Shown here: piece by piece, positions 1-6,309 of the stretch
How the letters are laid out: every line of letters begins with the position of its first letter
Numbering within the stretch: position 1 is the first letter of the stretch
DNA from: Lacticaseibacillus songhuajiangensis
GTDB taxonomy: Bacteria; Bacillota; Bacilli; Lactobacillales; Lactobacillaceae
Length of the DNA stretch: 64,000 nucleotides
Direction: 5' to 3'
Assembly (NCBI RefSeq): GCF_003946025.1
Contig: NZ_RHNR01000003.1
Location: 37,716-101,715 of the forward strand
Notes under the pieces: model-generated
The model's input: only the letters and a program-made list of their open reading frames with translations
The model's database searches: none
Told to the model about the DNA's origin: nothing
Program-made: the position numbers and the translations under genes

Positions 1-107
1 GCCGCAATTTTAACGGTGCTGGTGAACACAATGGAATTATCGAGCAGAATCATAAAGTAACTAATGAGAATAATCGGCAAGACCATGCCGAATTTTGACT
101 TGTTCAT
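1..107 (-). CDS. MFS drug-efflux transporter, N-terminal fragment
   Basis: Only the first 35 codons are inside the window; the gene runs off the left edge. It starts at an ATG (107) preceded by AGGGAG at about 8 nt. The visible part is a first transmembrane segment of the DHA2 (14-TM, EmrB/QacA-like) type, with the motif MILLDNSIVFTSTV, where the conserved family motif is LDxTIVxVALP-like. By family it would be a proton-driven multidrug exporter in the cytoplasmic membrane. It is preceded by a MerR-type operator/promoter (174-204), which suggests induction by a ligand sensed by a MerR regulator. The substrate cannot be told from this fragment. Confidence 0.75.
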   Translation of the reverse strand, partial: MNKSKFGMVLPIILISYFMILLDNSIVFTSTVKIA

Positions 108-173
108 TGAATATCTCCCTTTAAGCTGCGGCCGAACGCCGCTTTCATCGTTGTTTTCTTAAGCGATGAACCC

Positions 174-204
174 AGCTTATGCCTTGAAGTGAACTTTAAG
201 GCAA
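174..204 (-). promoter_or_regulatory. MerR-type promoter/operator of the efflux gene
   Basis: On the minus strand a -35 TTGCCT (204-199) and a -10 TAAGCT (179-174) are 19 bp apart, the over-long spacer typical of promoters activated by MerR-family regulators. A near-perfect inverted repeat (182-201; CCTTGAAGT paired with ACTTTAAGG) fills the spacer, as MerR/NmlR/AdhR operators do. No merR gene is visible beside it; the nearest MerR-family gene in the window is at 4884-5324. Confidence 0.6.
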
Positions 205-218
205 GGGGGAAATTGCAA

Positions 219-249
219 AAAAACACGTTCTTTTTACAAAACGTGTTTT
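219..249 (-). terminator. Terminator of the acetyltransferase gene
   Basis: Stem AAACACGTT/AACGTGTTT with an 11-nt loop, followed on the minus strand by a run of seven T. It separates the acetyltransferase transcript from the downstream efflux gene. Confidence 0.8.
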
Positions 250-264
250 ACCTGCTTGTACATA

Positions 265-297
265 TAGTTGAGCTACGCGGCCCACCTCACTCTGTTT
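265..297 (-). repeat. Class I repeat, collapsed remnant
   Basis: Read on the minus strand this has only the two outer ends of the class I element (CAGAG...GGGCC joined directly to GCGTAGCTCAACTA); the inner ~80 nt are missing. It overlaps the stop codon of the acetyltransferase gene, in the sense orientation of that gene, as intact copies do elsewhere. Confidence 0.55.
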
Positions 298-925
298 TTG
301 TCAGCCCAGATTCACTTTCCACCTGTGCCCAGTCAATGCGGCGGTTCTTGAAGTAATACTCCTGATCATGGGCATTCACCGCACGCAGCACGTGACACGG
401 GTTACCGACCGCGACGCTGTTCGCGGGCACGTCCTTGGTGACAATGGCTCCCGCCCCGATGATACTGTTGGCCCCAATGCTAATTCCTGGTAGCACAATC
501 ACGCCGGCACCAAGCCAGGCGTTAGCGCCGATGTGGATCGGCGCGTTGTACTGATAAGCCAGTGGCCGCAACTCCGGTGCCAGCGGATGACCCGCGGTCG
601 CGAGCACGACGTTCGGCCCGAACTGCACGTTGTCGCCAACATAGATGTGCGTGTCGTCAACCAGCGTCAGCCCAAAATTCGCGTAGACATGCTTGCCGAA
701 GTGCACAAACTTGCCGCCCCAGTCAGCATGCAGTGGTGATTCAATGTAGCAATGCTCACCAATTTCAGCGAACATGTCCTGGAGCATGGCCGTTCGCTGC
801 GCCAATTGCGATGGCCGTAACTGGTTAAATTCATACAATTTGTCCAAGCACGCCATCTGCACCTTGCCCAATTCCGGATCAATGGTGCGGTACAAGCTAC
901 CATCATGCAAGCGCGTTTCATCCAT
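287..925 (-). CDS. Sugar O-acetyltransferase (Maa/LacA family)
   Basis: A 212-residue left-handed beta-helix acetyltransferase. It would move an acetyl group from acetyl-CoA to a sugar hydroxyl in the cytoplasm (maltose, galactoside or similar). It has the N-terminal mac domain, then hexapeptide repeats; the catalytic His lies in ATAGHPL and the C-terminal turn contains GAGAIVTKDVPANSVAVGNP. The ATG at 925 is preferred over an in-frame GTG at 934 because GAGG sits 8 nt upstream of it. A terminator follows at 219-249, so it is probably monocistronic. A second member of the family is at 56635-57216. The sugar substrate is unknown. Confidence 0.9.
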   Translation of the reverse strand: MDETRLHDGSLYRTIDPELGKVQMACLDKLYEFNQLRPSQLAQRTAMLQDMFAEIGEHCYIESPLHADWGGKFVHFGKHVYANFGLTLVDDTHIYVGDNVQFGPNVVLATAGHPLAPELRPLAYQYNAPIHIGANAWLGAGVIVLPGISIGANSIIGAGAIVTKDVPANSVAVGNPCHVLRAVNAHDQEYYFKNRRIDWAQVESESGLTKTE

Positions 926-1021
926 ATTTATCACCTCGGGATTAGTTTAGCAAAATTCATCATGAATAAACGCATTATTTATATTCTGCGACCTAGGACT
1001 GAGCTATTGTGCCGCGTTGCT

Positions 1022-1030
1022 TGCTATAAT
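1022..1030 (+). promoter_or_regulatory. Extended -10 promoter of the AIM24-family gene
   Basis: TGCTATAAT, a full extended -10, lies about 30 nt before the start codon. No good -35 is present at 16-18 bp, which is normal for extended -10 promoters. Confidence 0.6.
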
Positions 1031-1059
1031 GAAGCCATCAAAACTTTGGAGGTTTCAAC

Positions 1060-1761
1060 ATGGAGTACACCATCACGCAATCGACCACTTTTCCAATTGT
1101 CCAGATTCACTTGGGTCAGGGCGAAACGATTCAGATTGAATCCGGCTCAATGCTCTACCACAACGGCATGGTGAAGCTTGAGGGACGTATGAACAGCAAC
1201 GGCAAAAAGGGTTTGGGTGGCCTGATGAGTGCGGTTGGCCGCTCCATGACCTCCGGCGAATCCTTCTTCATCACCACCGCCACCGGCCAGGCAACAGACA
1301 GCGAACTAGCAATTGCGCCAGGCAATCCAGGCGTCATCCAGTCTCTGCCCACGGCACCCGGCAACGAGCTGCGCCTCAACACGGGCGCTTTCCTGGCCGC
1401 TGATAGCGACGTCCACTACAACATGGTCCGCCAAAAGTTGGATGGCGCGCTGTTCGGCGGCACCGGTGGTCTCTTCGTGATGGAAACCAGCGGCACTGGT
1501 AACGTGCTGGTCAGCGGCTACGGGGACATCATTCCAATCGAAATGGACGGCAGCAAGGAGTACATCGTCGACAACAGCCACGTGGTTGCTTGGAGCGGTT
1601 CGCTGGATTACAACACCGAGTTTGCGAGCGGTACCTTCGGCTTCAAGACCGGCGAAGGCATCGTCAACCGGTTCCACGGCCAGGGCACTGTGTACATCCA
1701 GACCCGCAACATGGAGAGCCTCGCCAACTCGCTGAAGCCTTACTTACCAAGCAAGAGCTAA
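1060..1761 (+). CDS. AIM24 family protein
   Basis: 233 residues, no signal peptide or membrane segment. The beta-rich glycine-containing sequence (IQIESGSMLYHNGMVKLEGR near residues 26-45, then a VLVSGYGDIIPIEM segment and IVDNSHVVAW) is that of the AIM24/TIGR00266 family, a trp RNA-binding-attenuation-protein-like fold of unknown function, common as a stand-alone gene in Firmicutes. The ATG has GGAGG 7-8 nt upstream and an extended -10 promoter. No neighbour suggests a pathway. Family assignment is firm; function is not known. Confidence 0.85.
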   Translation: MEYTITQSTTFPIVQIHLGQGETIQIESGSMLYHNGMVKLEGRMNSNGKKGLGGLMSAVGRSMTSGESFFITTATGQATDSELAIAPGNPGVIQSLPTAPGNELRLNTGAFLAADSDVHYNMVRQKLDGALFGGTGGLFVMETSGTGNVLVSGYGDIIPIEMDGSKEYIVDNSHVVAWSGSLDYNTEFASGTFGFKTGEGIVNRFHGQGTVYIQTRNMESLANSLKPYLPSKS

Positions 1762-1993
1762 CGCTGTCCGCCAGCGTAAGTCTGCGCCCGCAAGGGTGCG
1801 CATTGTAGTTTAAGCAGTTTTCACAACGCCGCAAGGCGGTGAGGGCGTCAACTCCGCGCTCCCGAGATGATTGTGTGCAGCCACGACGGCAAGTGCGGCC
1901 GTCCTGTCTCCAGACAATCATCTTTTCGCCCGACTCCGTTCCCTGCGCTTCGCCCAAGTGCACCACCACCTCCGTGACCGACACGTTACGGAG
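1761..1993 (+). other. Highly structured non-coding stretch after the AIM24 gene
   Basis: No gene is visible. Successive hairpins begin at the stop codon: ACGCTG/CAGCGT (1761-1777), a GC-rich hairpin around 1783-1802, CGCC-GCAA-GGCG with a GNRA-type loop (1827-1838), a 9-bp helix GATGATTGT/ACAATCATC (1866-1874 with 1914-1922) enclosing GACGG/CCGTC, and CTCCGT/ACGGAG (1970-1993). It may be a structured 3' UTR or an untranslated RNA; none of the helices is followed by a good T-run. From 1994 to 2195 I see nothing recognisable. Confidence 0.4.
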
Positions 1994-2195
1994 TGGAGAC
2001 AGTACGACTAACGATTGCGCGACGGTTACAAGTCACATTGACCTTAATTAGAGATTGAAATCACGGTGACAGAAGGTGTTGGGTCGTTGTCACTGTGTCT
2101 GCCGGTTCGTTGATGTGTCACACCGCACATGATATGAAATCATCAGGTTAACGTCGTCCGGAAATAACACCACCACAGTATCGTGAATGCACTTA

Positions 2196-2420
2196 GGGTC
2201 TGGGGTGGATTGGCGTAGCGGGCAGGAACGGAGTTAGCGAAAATAAAATTGGCAGTGTATTTCCGACGAAAATCGTGTCGGAAATACACTGCCAATTTTA
2301 TCGGGAGCGGGATATTGACGCCGGACTTGCGGCAATATCCCCAGTGGAAGACGGCGTAGCCGGCTGGAACGGTCCCCGCTAACGGAGTTCCTGCCCGCGA
2401 AGCCAATCCGCACCAGACCC
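2196..2420 (-). repeat. Class II multibranched palindromic element, copy 1
   Basis: A 225-nt palindrome between convergent genes. The stem consists of four perfect helices (2196-2203 with 2413-2420; 2207-2214 with 2402-2409; 2218-2229 with 2387-2398; 2233-2239 with 2377-2383) separated by symmetric 3-nt internal loops (GGT/GCA, GTA/GAA, GGA/GGA). Inside are a perfect 25-bp hairpin (2243-2301), a medium hairpin with GGGATATTG/CAATATCCC arms, and a short CGGC-GTA-GCCG hairpin. Read on the minus strand the branch order matches the element at 59679-59899. Confidence 0.6.
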
Positions 2421-2500
2421 GACCTTCAGTCTACCCCGCTATTTTCAATTCCTGCATCCTTGCGGATGAAAGTTTCATGGCTTACACTGACGGACAGCAA

Positions 2501-2531
2501 AAAACCACGCCGCAAATGCGACGTGGTTTTT
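2501..2531 (-). terminator. Terminator after the DUF4811 gene
   Basis: Stem AAAACCACG/CGTGGTTTT with a 12-nt loop immediately downstream of the stop codon at 2535. The flanking A and T runs mean it could work in both directions. Confidence 0.8.
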
Positions 2532-2534
2532 GTA

Positions 2535-3266
2535 TTACTTGGTAGACGACTTCACGTCTGCAATCAGCTGCTTGAGCGCAGTTGCCTGCAACTTAGCGGT
2601 CGCTTGGGCGATGACCTGCTTCTGCTGAGCGGCAGTCATCTGCGGGTTCTTCATCTTGGCAGCAACGACTGCCTTCTGAATAACCGCGGCCATCTGCGCC
2701 TTCTGCTTAGCAGAAGGGTTCTGCAGGGCCTTAGCCTTCTTGGCGAGAACCTTTGCCTGGGTTGGCGTCAGTTCCGTCCAGGTTGTTGGCACCTTGATGG
2801 TGTTCACCTGCTTAATGAGCTTGTTGTTGTTTTGGTTCATGAACAAGGTCTTGTAGAAGTTGTTCTTGTAACGCCACACGGTCTTCTTAGCGGTCAGGCT
2901 GGCGGTGTTGCCGCTCACCTTTTGCACCTTGTTGAAGACATCGTAATCCGCCTTTGTGTGGGTCGCCTTCTTCTTCAGATCGAGCTTGTAGATGTACACG
3001 TTGCGCTTGCCAGCCGTGCCGACATCCTGCCGCAGCAGAAGTGGCATCTGTTTGCTTGGCGAAGCGGAGTAAATCGTGCTGGTTTCAGTTGTCGTGACCT
3101 TTTCCATCCCAAAATGGTTGTGGTCGTTGGCGTTAACCAGGTAAAGAGATCCGAGGAGTGCGAAGCCGAAAATCGCAACCAAAATGCTGCGCAGAACGGA
3201 CTTCTTCATCATGATGAAGGCGAGGTAGAGGCAAATGGTGCTCACAATAATCATTGCGACAATCAT
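2535..3266 (-). CDS. DUF4811 domain membrane protein
   Basis: 243 residues. Two hydrophobic segments at the N-terminus (about 1-18 and 25-44) are followed by an extracytoplasmic, Lys/Gln/Ala-rich region, with a long helical, probably coiled C-terminal third. It fits the lactobacillar DUF4811 family, which typically lies next to an LmrB-like MFS exporter, as here. Its ATG overlaps the last base of the exporter's TAA, and a strong AAGGAGGTGG lies inside the end of the exporter gene, so the two are translationally coupled. A role as an accessory of the exporter is inferred from this coupling only. Confidence 0.8.
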   Translation of the reverse strand: MIVAMIIVSTICLYLAFIMMKKSVLRSILVAIFGFALLGSLYLVNANDHNHFGMEKVTTTETSTIYSASPSKQMPLLLRQDVGTAGKRNVYIYKLDLKKKATHTKADYDVFNKVQKVSGNTASLTAKKTVWRYKNNFYKTLFMNQNNNKLIKQVNTIKVPTTWTELTPTQAKVLAKKAKALQNPSAKQKAQMAAVIQKAVVAAKMKNPQMTAAQQKQVIAQATAKLQATALKQLIADVKSSTK

Positions 3267-4741
3267 TACTTAGCCACCTCCTTGCTTGTAACATCCTGAC
3301 TCTTAACCACCTTCTGGTTGAGGAAGAAGGTCAGAATCCAGCCGATGCAGCTAAACGCAATCGCGCACCAGAACGAAGCGTGGTACCCATTCAGCGTGGC
3401 GCTGAAGAACTGGTGCTTGTAGCCCAGTGGGTTCGTCGTCAGCATGTGCTTGGCTGGCGCCGTGTTGTTGGTGACGTTGGTCAGAATGGAAACCAGGATG
3501 GCGGTCGTCATGGACGTGGCCACCTGACGAATCGTGTTGTTCACGGCCGTCCCGTGGCGAATCAATTCACCAGACAGGGCGTTCATCCCGTTAGTTGTCA
3601 GTGGCATCATGACCATGGACACCCCAAACATCCGCACTGCGTAGATAATCGTAATGAAGATGGATGGTGTCGTTTCGGTCACGAACGCGTACGGCAAAGT
3701 CCCAACGGTCAGGATAAACAGACCGAGTTGGGCGAGGCGCTTAGCCCCAATGCGGTCGAACACAATCCCAGTGATTGGGCTCATAACCCCCATCATCAGC
3801 GCCCCTGGCAGCAAGGTGAGTCCGGATTCGAGCGCGGATTTACCATGAATAATCTGCAGGTACAGTGGCAGAATCATTTCGACCCCGACCATGGCCATGT
3901 TGGCGATAGAACCCAAGATGGTGGAGAGGGTGAAAATTTTGCTGGTGAACACACGCAGCTCCAGGAACGGGTTCTTCATGTGGAGCTGACGGTAAACGAA
4001 GAGCGCAATGACAACCACACCACCGGCGATGCTACCGAGCACGATTGGGTCGAGCCAACCATTGCTGGAGACTTCGGAGAAACCGTAGAGCAGCAGGCCA
4101 AACCCAATGGAGGATTCAACCAGGGACAGGAAGTCGAGCTTCGGATTGCTGTTGGGCAGCACGTCGCGCATGAAGAAGATGGACATGATCAGCACGAGCA
4201 CAATAACTGGCAGCAACATTCCGAACAGAGTCCGCCAGCCAAAATTATCGATGACCCACCCAGAGAGCGTTGGCCCAATGGCAGGTGCCACCCCAATGGC
4301 GAGGCCAGCCAGACCCATGGCGCTCCCGCGCTTTTCTGGTGGGAAGATGCTGAGCATGATGTTCTGCAGCAGCGGCATCGTGACCCCGACCCCAACGGCC
4401 TGAATCAGACGACCCGCAAGCAGCGTCCCAAAATTATCAGCGATGAAGGCAACCACAGTCCCCACGCCGAAGATACTCATCGCGCCAATGTAGAGCCAGC
4501 GTGTTGGCACTTTCGCGGCCAGGTAGGCCGAAACAGGAATCATAATCCCGTTGACCAGCATGAACCCGGTCGTCAGCCACTGAACGGTCCCAGTGTCGAT
4601 GTTAAATTCTTTCATTAAGGTTGGGAATGCTGTTGCAAGGATGGTTTGGTTCAGCACCGTGATGAAAACCCCTGTAATCAGGGTCACCACGAGCAGCGCC
4701 ACATTAATCTTGCGTCCCTTTGTATCACGTACTTCTTGCAC
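3266..4741 (-). CDS. MFS multidrug exporter, DHA2 family (LmrB-like)
   Basis: 491 residues with about 14 predicted membrane spans. TM1 has LNQTILATAFPTL; GRLIQAVGVGVTMPLL and the motif C region GLAIGVAPAIGPTLSGW mark the DHA2 drug:proton antiporters. The start is GTG at 4741, with GAAGG 9-10 nt upstream; no ATG occurs before residue 42. It heads an operon with the DUF4811 gene and is divergent from a MerR-family regulator with overlapping promoters, so it is probably regulated by that protein. The exported compound is not predictable from sequence. Confidence 0.88.
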   Translation of the reverse strand: MQEVRDTKGRKINVALLVVTLITGVFITVLNQTILATAFPTLMKEFNIDTGTVQWLTTGFMLVNGIMIPVSAYLAAKVPTRWLYIGAMSIFGVGTVVAFIADNFGTLLAGRLIQAVGVGVTMPLLQNIMLSIFPPEKRGSAMGLAGLAIGVAPAIGPTLSGWVIDNFGWRTLFGMLLPVIVLVLIMSIFFMRDVLPNSNPKLDFLSLVESSIGFGLLLYGFSEVSSNGWLDPIVLGSIAGGVVVIALFVYRQLHMKNPFLELRVFTSKIFTLSTILGSIANMAMVGVEMILPLYLQIIHGKSALESGLTLLPGALMMGVMSPITGIVFDRIGAKRLAQLGLFILTVGTLPYAFVTETTPSIFITIIYAVRMFGVSMVMMPLTTNGMNALSGELIRHGTAVNNTIRQVATSMTTAILVSILTNVTNNTAPAKHMLTTNPLGYKHQFFSATLNGYHASFWCAIAFSCIGWILTFFLNQKVVKSQDVTSKEVAK

Positions 4742-4795
4742 GCTATCTCGCCTTCTTCTATCTAGCTTCTGAAAACCTTATTACATTTTGTGATA

Positions 4796-4837
4796 TTGAC
4801 AAGATAGAATATTATATCTATATTGAATAATAGTCAA
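4796..4837. promoter_or_regulatory. Overlapping divergent promoters, exporter / MerR regulator
   Basis: Plus strand: TTGACA (4796-4801), 17 bp, TATATT (4819-4824), driving the regulator. Minus strand: TTGACT (4837-4832), 17 bp, TAATAT (4814-4809), driving the exporter. The two promoters lie on top of each other, so their use should be mutually exclusive. An inverted repeat AGATA-N8-TATCT lies between the -35 boxes and could be the MerR-protein operator. Confidence 0.7.
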
Positions 4838-4883
4838 GAACAAATTTAACAATCGTCAACTGTTGAGGAGAGAGTGAGAGCCC

Positions 4884-5324
4884 GTGGAACCTAGTCTGGT
4901 GCACAAATTCAAGCGTTTAGATATTTCGGTCGGTATCGGTGAAGCCAGCCGCATTACGGGGGCAACGCTGACCCAAATTCGTTACTGGGAGAAAAAGGAC
5001 CTCGTCCATTCCTTCCAGCACACGGAGGGGCGCAACAAGCGCTTCAACCTCCCCAACCTGATGATGATTATCTACATTAAAGACCTGCTCGCCGACGGTT
5101 ACACCCTGGCAAAGGCCGGCGAGATGATCACCGAGCACCGTCACCAGACCGACCGCCTGAAGACACTCATCAAGTACTGTTTGCAGGACATGCGCGAAGA
5201 CGAGGACGGCAGTACCGTCTTCAACTTCGGCGCGCTGAGCAATGACCCCGACTTCGATGTCGAGGCGCGGGTTACGGATGACAGCGCGTGTCTGGCAAAA
5301 GTTTCACGTGAAACTACTAAATAA
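4884..5324 (+). CDS. MerR family transcriptional regulator
   Basis: 146 residues. The winged-helix DNA-binding region is at about 14-80 (GIGEASRITGATLTQIRYWEKKDLV, then a short recognition wing with GRNKRFN). The remaining C-terminal region is short and acidic and lacks a recognisable drug-binding domain, as in GlnR/TnrA-like MerR members. The start is uncertain: GTG at 4884 is 12-13 nt from GAGGAG. It is divergent from the LmrB-like exporter and is the likely regulator of that promoter. The last codons (VSRETTK) encode a parS site at 5300-5315. Confidence 0.85.
   Translation: MEPSLVHKFKRLDISVGIGEASRITGATLTQIRYWEKKDLVHSFQHTEGRNKRFNLPNLMMIIYIKDLLADGYTLAKAGEMITEHRHQTDRLKTLIKYCLQDMREDEDGSTVFNFGALSNDPDFDVEARVTDDSACLAKVSRETTK
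5300..5315. promoter_or_regulatory. parS chromosome-partition site
   Basis: AGTTTCACGTGAAACT contains the perfect 14-bp palindromic core GTTTCACGTGAAAC of the ParB/Spo0J binding site (consensus TGTTNCACGTGAAACA). It lies in the last codons of the MerR gene, about 38-40 kb from oriC. Origin-proximal position is typical of parS. No parA or parB gene is in the window. Confidence 0.85.
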
Positions 5325-5338
5325 ATAAGACCATTCAA

Positions 5339-5371
5339 AAGGGCGAGACCGCTACCAGCAGTCTCGCCCTT
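5339..5371. terminator. Bidirectional terminator, merR / HAD gene
   Basis: An 11-bp GC-rich stem (AAGGGCGAGAC/GTCTCGCCCTT) sits between convergent genes, with a T-rich tail on the plus strand and four T on the minus strand. Confidence 0.8.
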
Positions 5372-5386
5372 CTTCTATCCATATCT

Positions 5387-6031
5387 CTAGTAACGTTGCG
5401 CTCGCAGTCGCTCCTGAATCACATTCATGTTCGCCGCCACGTAATCCGCGCTGCTTTGATCCACGTGGTACTGCGTCGGCGCCAGAGCCCACGCCTGCAT
5501 ACCGGCGCTATGGGCGGCCATAATGCCCGTTGGACTGTCCTCAACCGCCAGACTATTTTGCGGGTGGCTACCCAGTGCTGCCAGCGACTGCGTATAAATC
5601 TGCGGGTCCGGTTTATTCCGTTCAATCGTTTCCCCACTAATCACGCTATCAAAAAACATGCGTAGCTCGTTTTGCCGCAGCATCTCTTCGATGCCTTCAA
5701 GGTTTCCTGCCGAAGCCAAGGCGACGCGGTAACCCGCGTCATGCAAGTATGTCAGCAACTCCCGCACGCCCGGAATCAAGACTTCCTTGTAGTTGAGTGG
5801 CTTTGTGAGCGCATCGCTTTCAAACTGCTGGCGCAGACGCGCCCGCAACTGCAAGTCATCAGGAACAGCGTATGACCAGGTATCGTCTGATGAGTGCCCA
5901 ATGTAATCTTGGAGCGTGCGCGACGCGGGTCGCACCCCCGCGTCGTCCACGAGCCGCATTTGGCGCGCAAAATAGACGGGTTCAGTATCCACAAGCACCC
6001 CATCCATATCAAACACAACGGTATCAATCAT
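5387..6031 (-). CDS. HAD hydrolase, beta-phosphoglucomutase-like
   Basis: 214 residues. All four HAD motifs are visible: DMDG with nucleophile Asp8 and Asp10, a Ser in ASAGN, the Lys of RNKPDP, and EDSPTG. The helical cap between motifs I and II marks subfamily I, the group of beta-phosphoglucomutases and sugar or nucleotide phosphatases. ATG with AGGAGG 9-10 nt upstream. A near-perfect cre (6049-6063) lies just upstream, so catabolite repression by CcpA is likely and a carbohydrate-phosphate substrate plausible. The exact substrate is unknown. Confidence 0.85.
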   Translation of the reverse strand: MIDTVVFDMDGVLVDTEPVYFARQMRLVDDAGVRPASRTLQDYIGHSSDDTWSYAVPDDLQLRARLRQQFESDALTKPLNYKEVLIPGVRELLTYLHDAGYRVALASAGNLEGIEEMLRQNELRMFFDSVISGETIERNKPDPQIYTQSLAALGSHPQNSLAVEDSPTGIMAAHSAGMQAWALAPTQYHVDQSSADYVAANMNVIQERLRAQRY

Positions 6032-6048
6032 TTTAACTGTTCCTCCTA

Positions 6049-6063
6049 TTGTAAGCGCTAACC
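6049..6063 (-). promoter_or_regulatory. cre (CcpA site) of the HAD gene
   Basis: TTGTAAGCGCTAACC matches the consensus WTGNAARCGNWWWCA at 14 of 15 positions. It lies immediately upstream of the HAD gene's ribosome-binding site. Confidence 0.7.
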
Positions 6064-6249
6064 AATAAACTCCATCTTAACATAGCCACGAACCTTGGCA
6101 AGTCGGCGGTGATTTGGCGACGCCATCTATAATAAGCGACATTAATATTGGTATATAAAAAATTAAGCCGCCAGCATGCCTAATTAACTGCATTTATGCA
6201 CAACCAGGCATTGTGACACATCATTTTGGTTATATTATTAGAAACCGCA

Positions 6250-6297
6250 TTCACAATTCAAGAACATTCTGTATAATGAATAACAATAGTTCTTGAA
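6250..6297 (+). promoter_or_regulatory. levR promoter with inverted repeat spanning to the SD
   Basis: TTCACA (6250-6255), 16 bp, TATAAT (6272-6277). A perfect 9-bp inverted repeat, TTCAAGAAC (6257-6265) and GTTCTTGAA (6289-6297), flanks the -10; the right arm runs into the ribosome-binding site. It could be an operator for autoregulation. Confidence 0.6.
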
Positions 6298-6309
6298 AGG
6301 ATGATCATT

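Noticed and set aside
2460..3299. Long plus-strand open frame opposite the DUF4811 gene
   Set aside because: It is antisense to a gene with a clear family, SD and operon context, and its composition is that of a shadow frame.
4500..4525. Sigma-54-like TTGGCAC in the exporter gene
   Set aside because: The -12 half does not match TTGC, and the site is internal to a coding sequence on the wrong strand.
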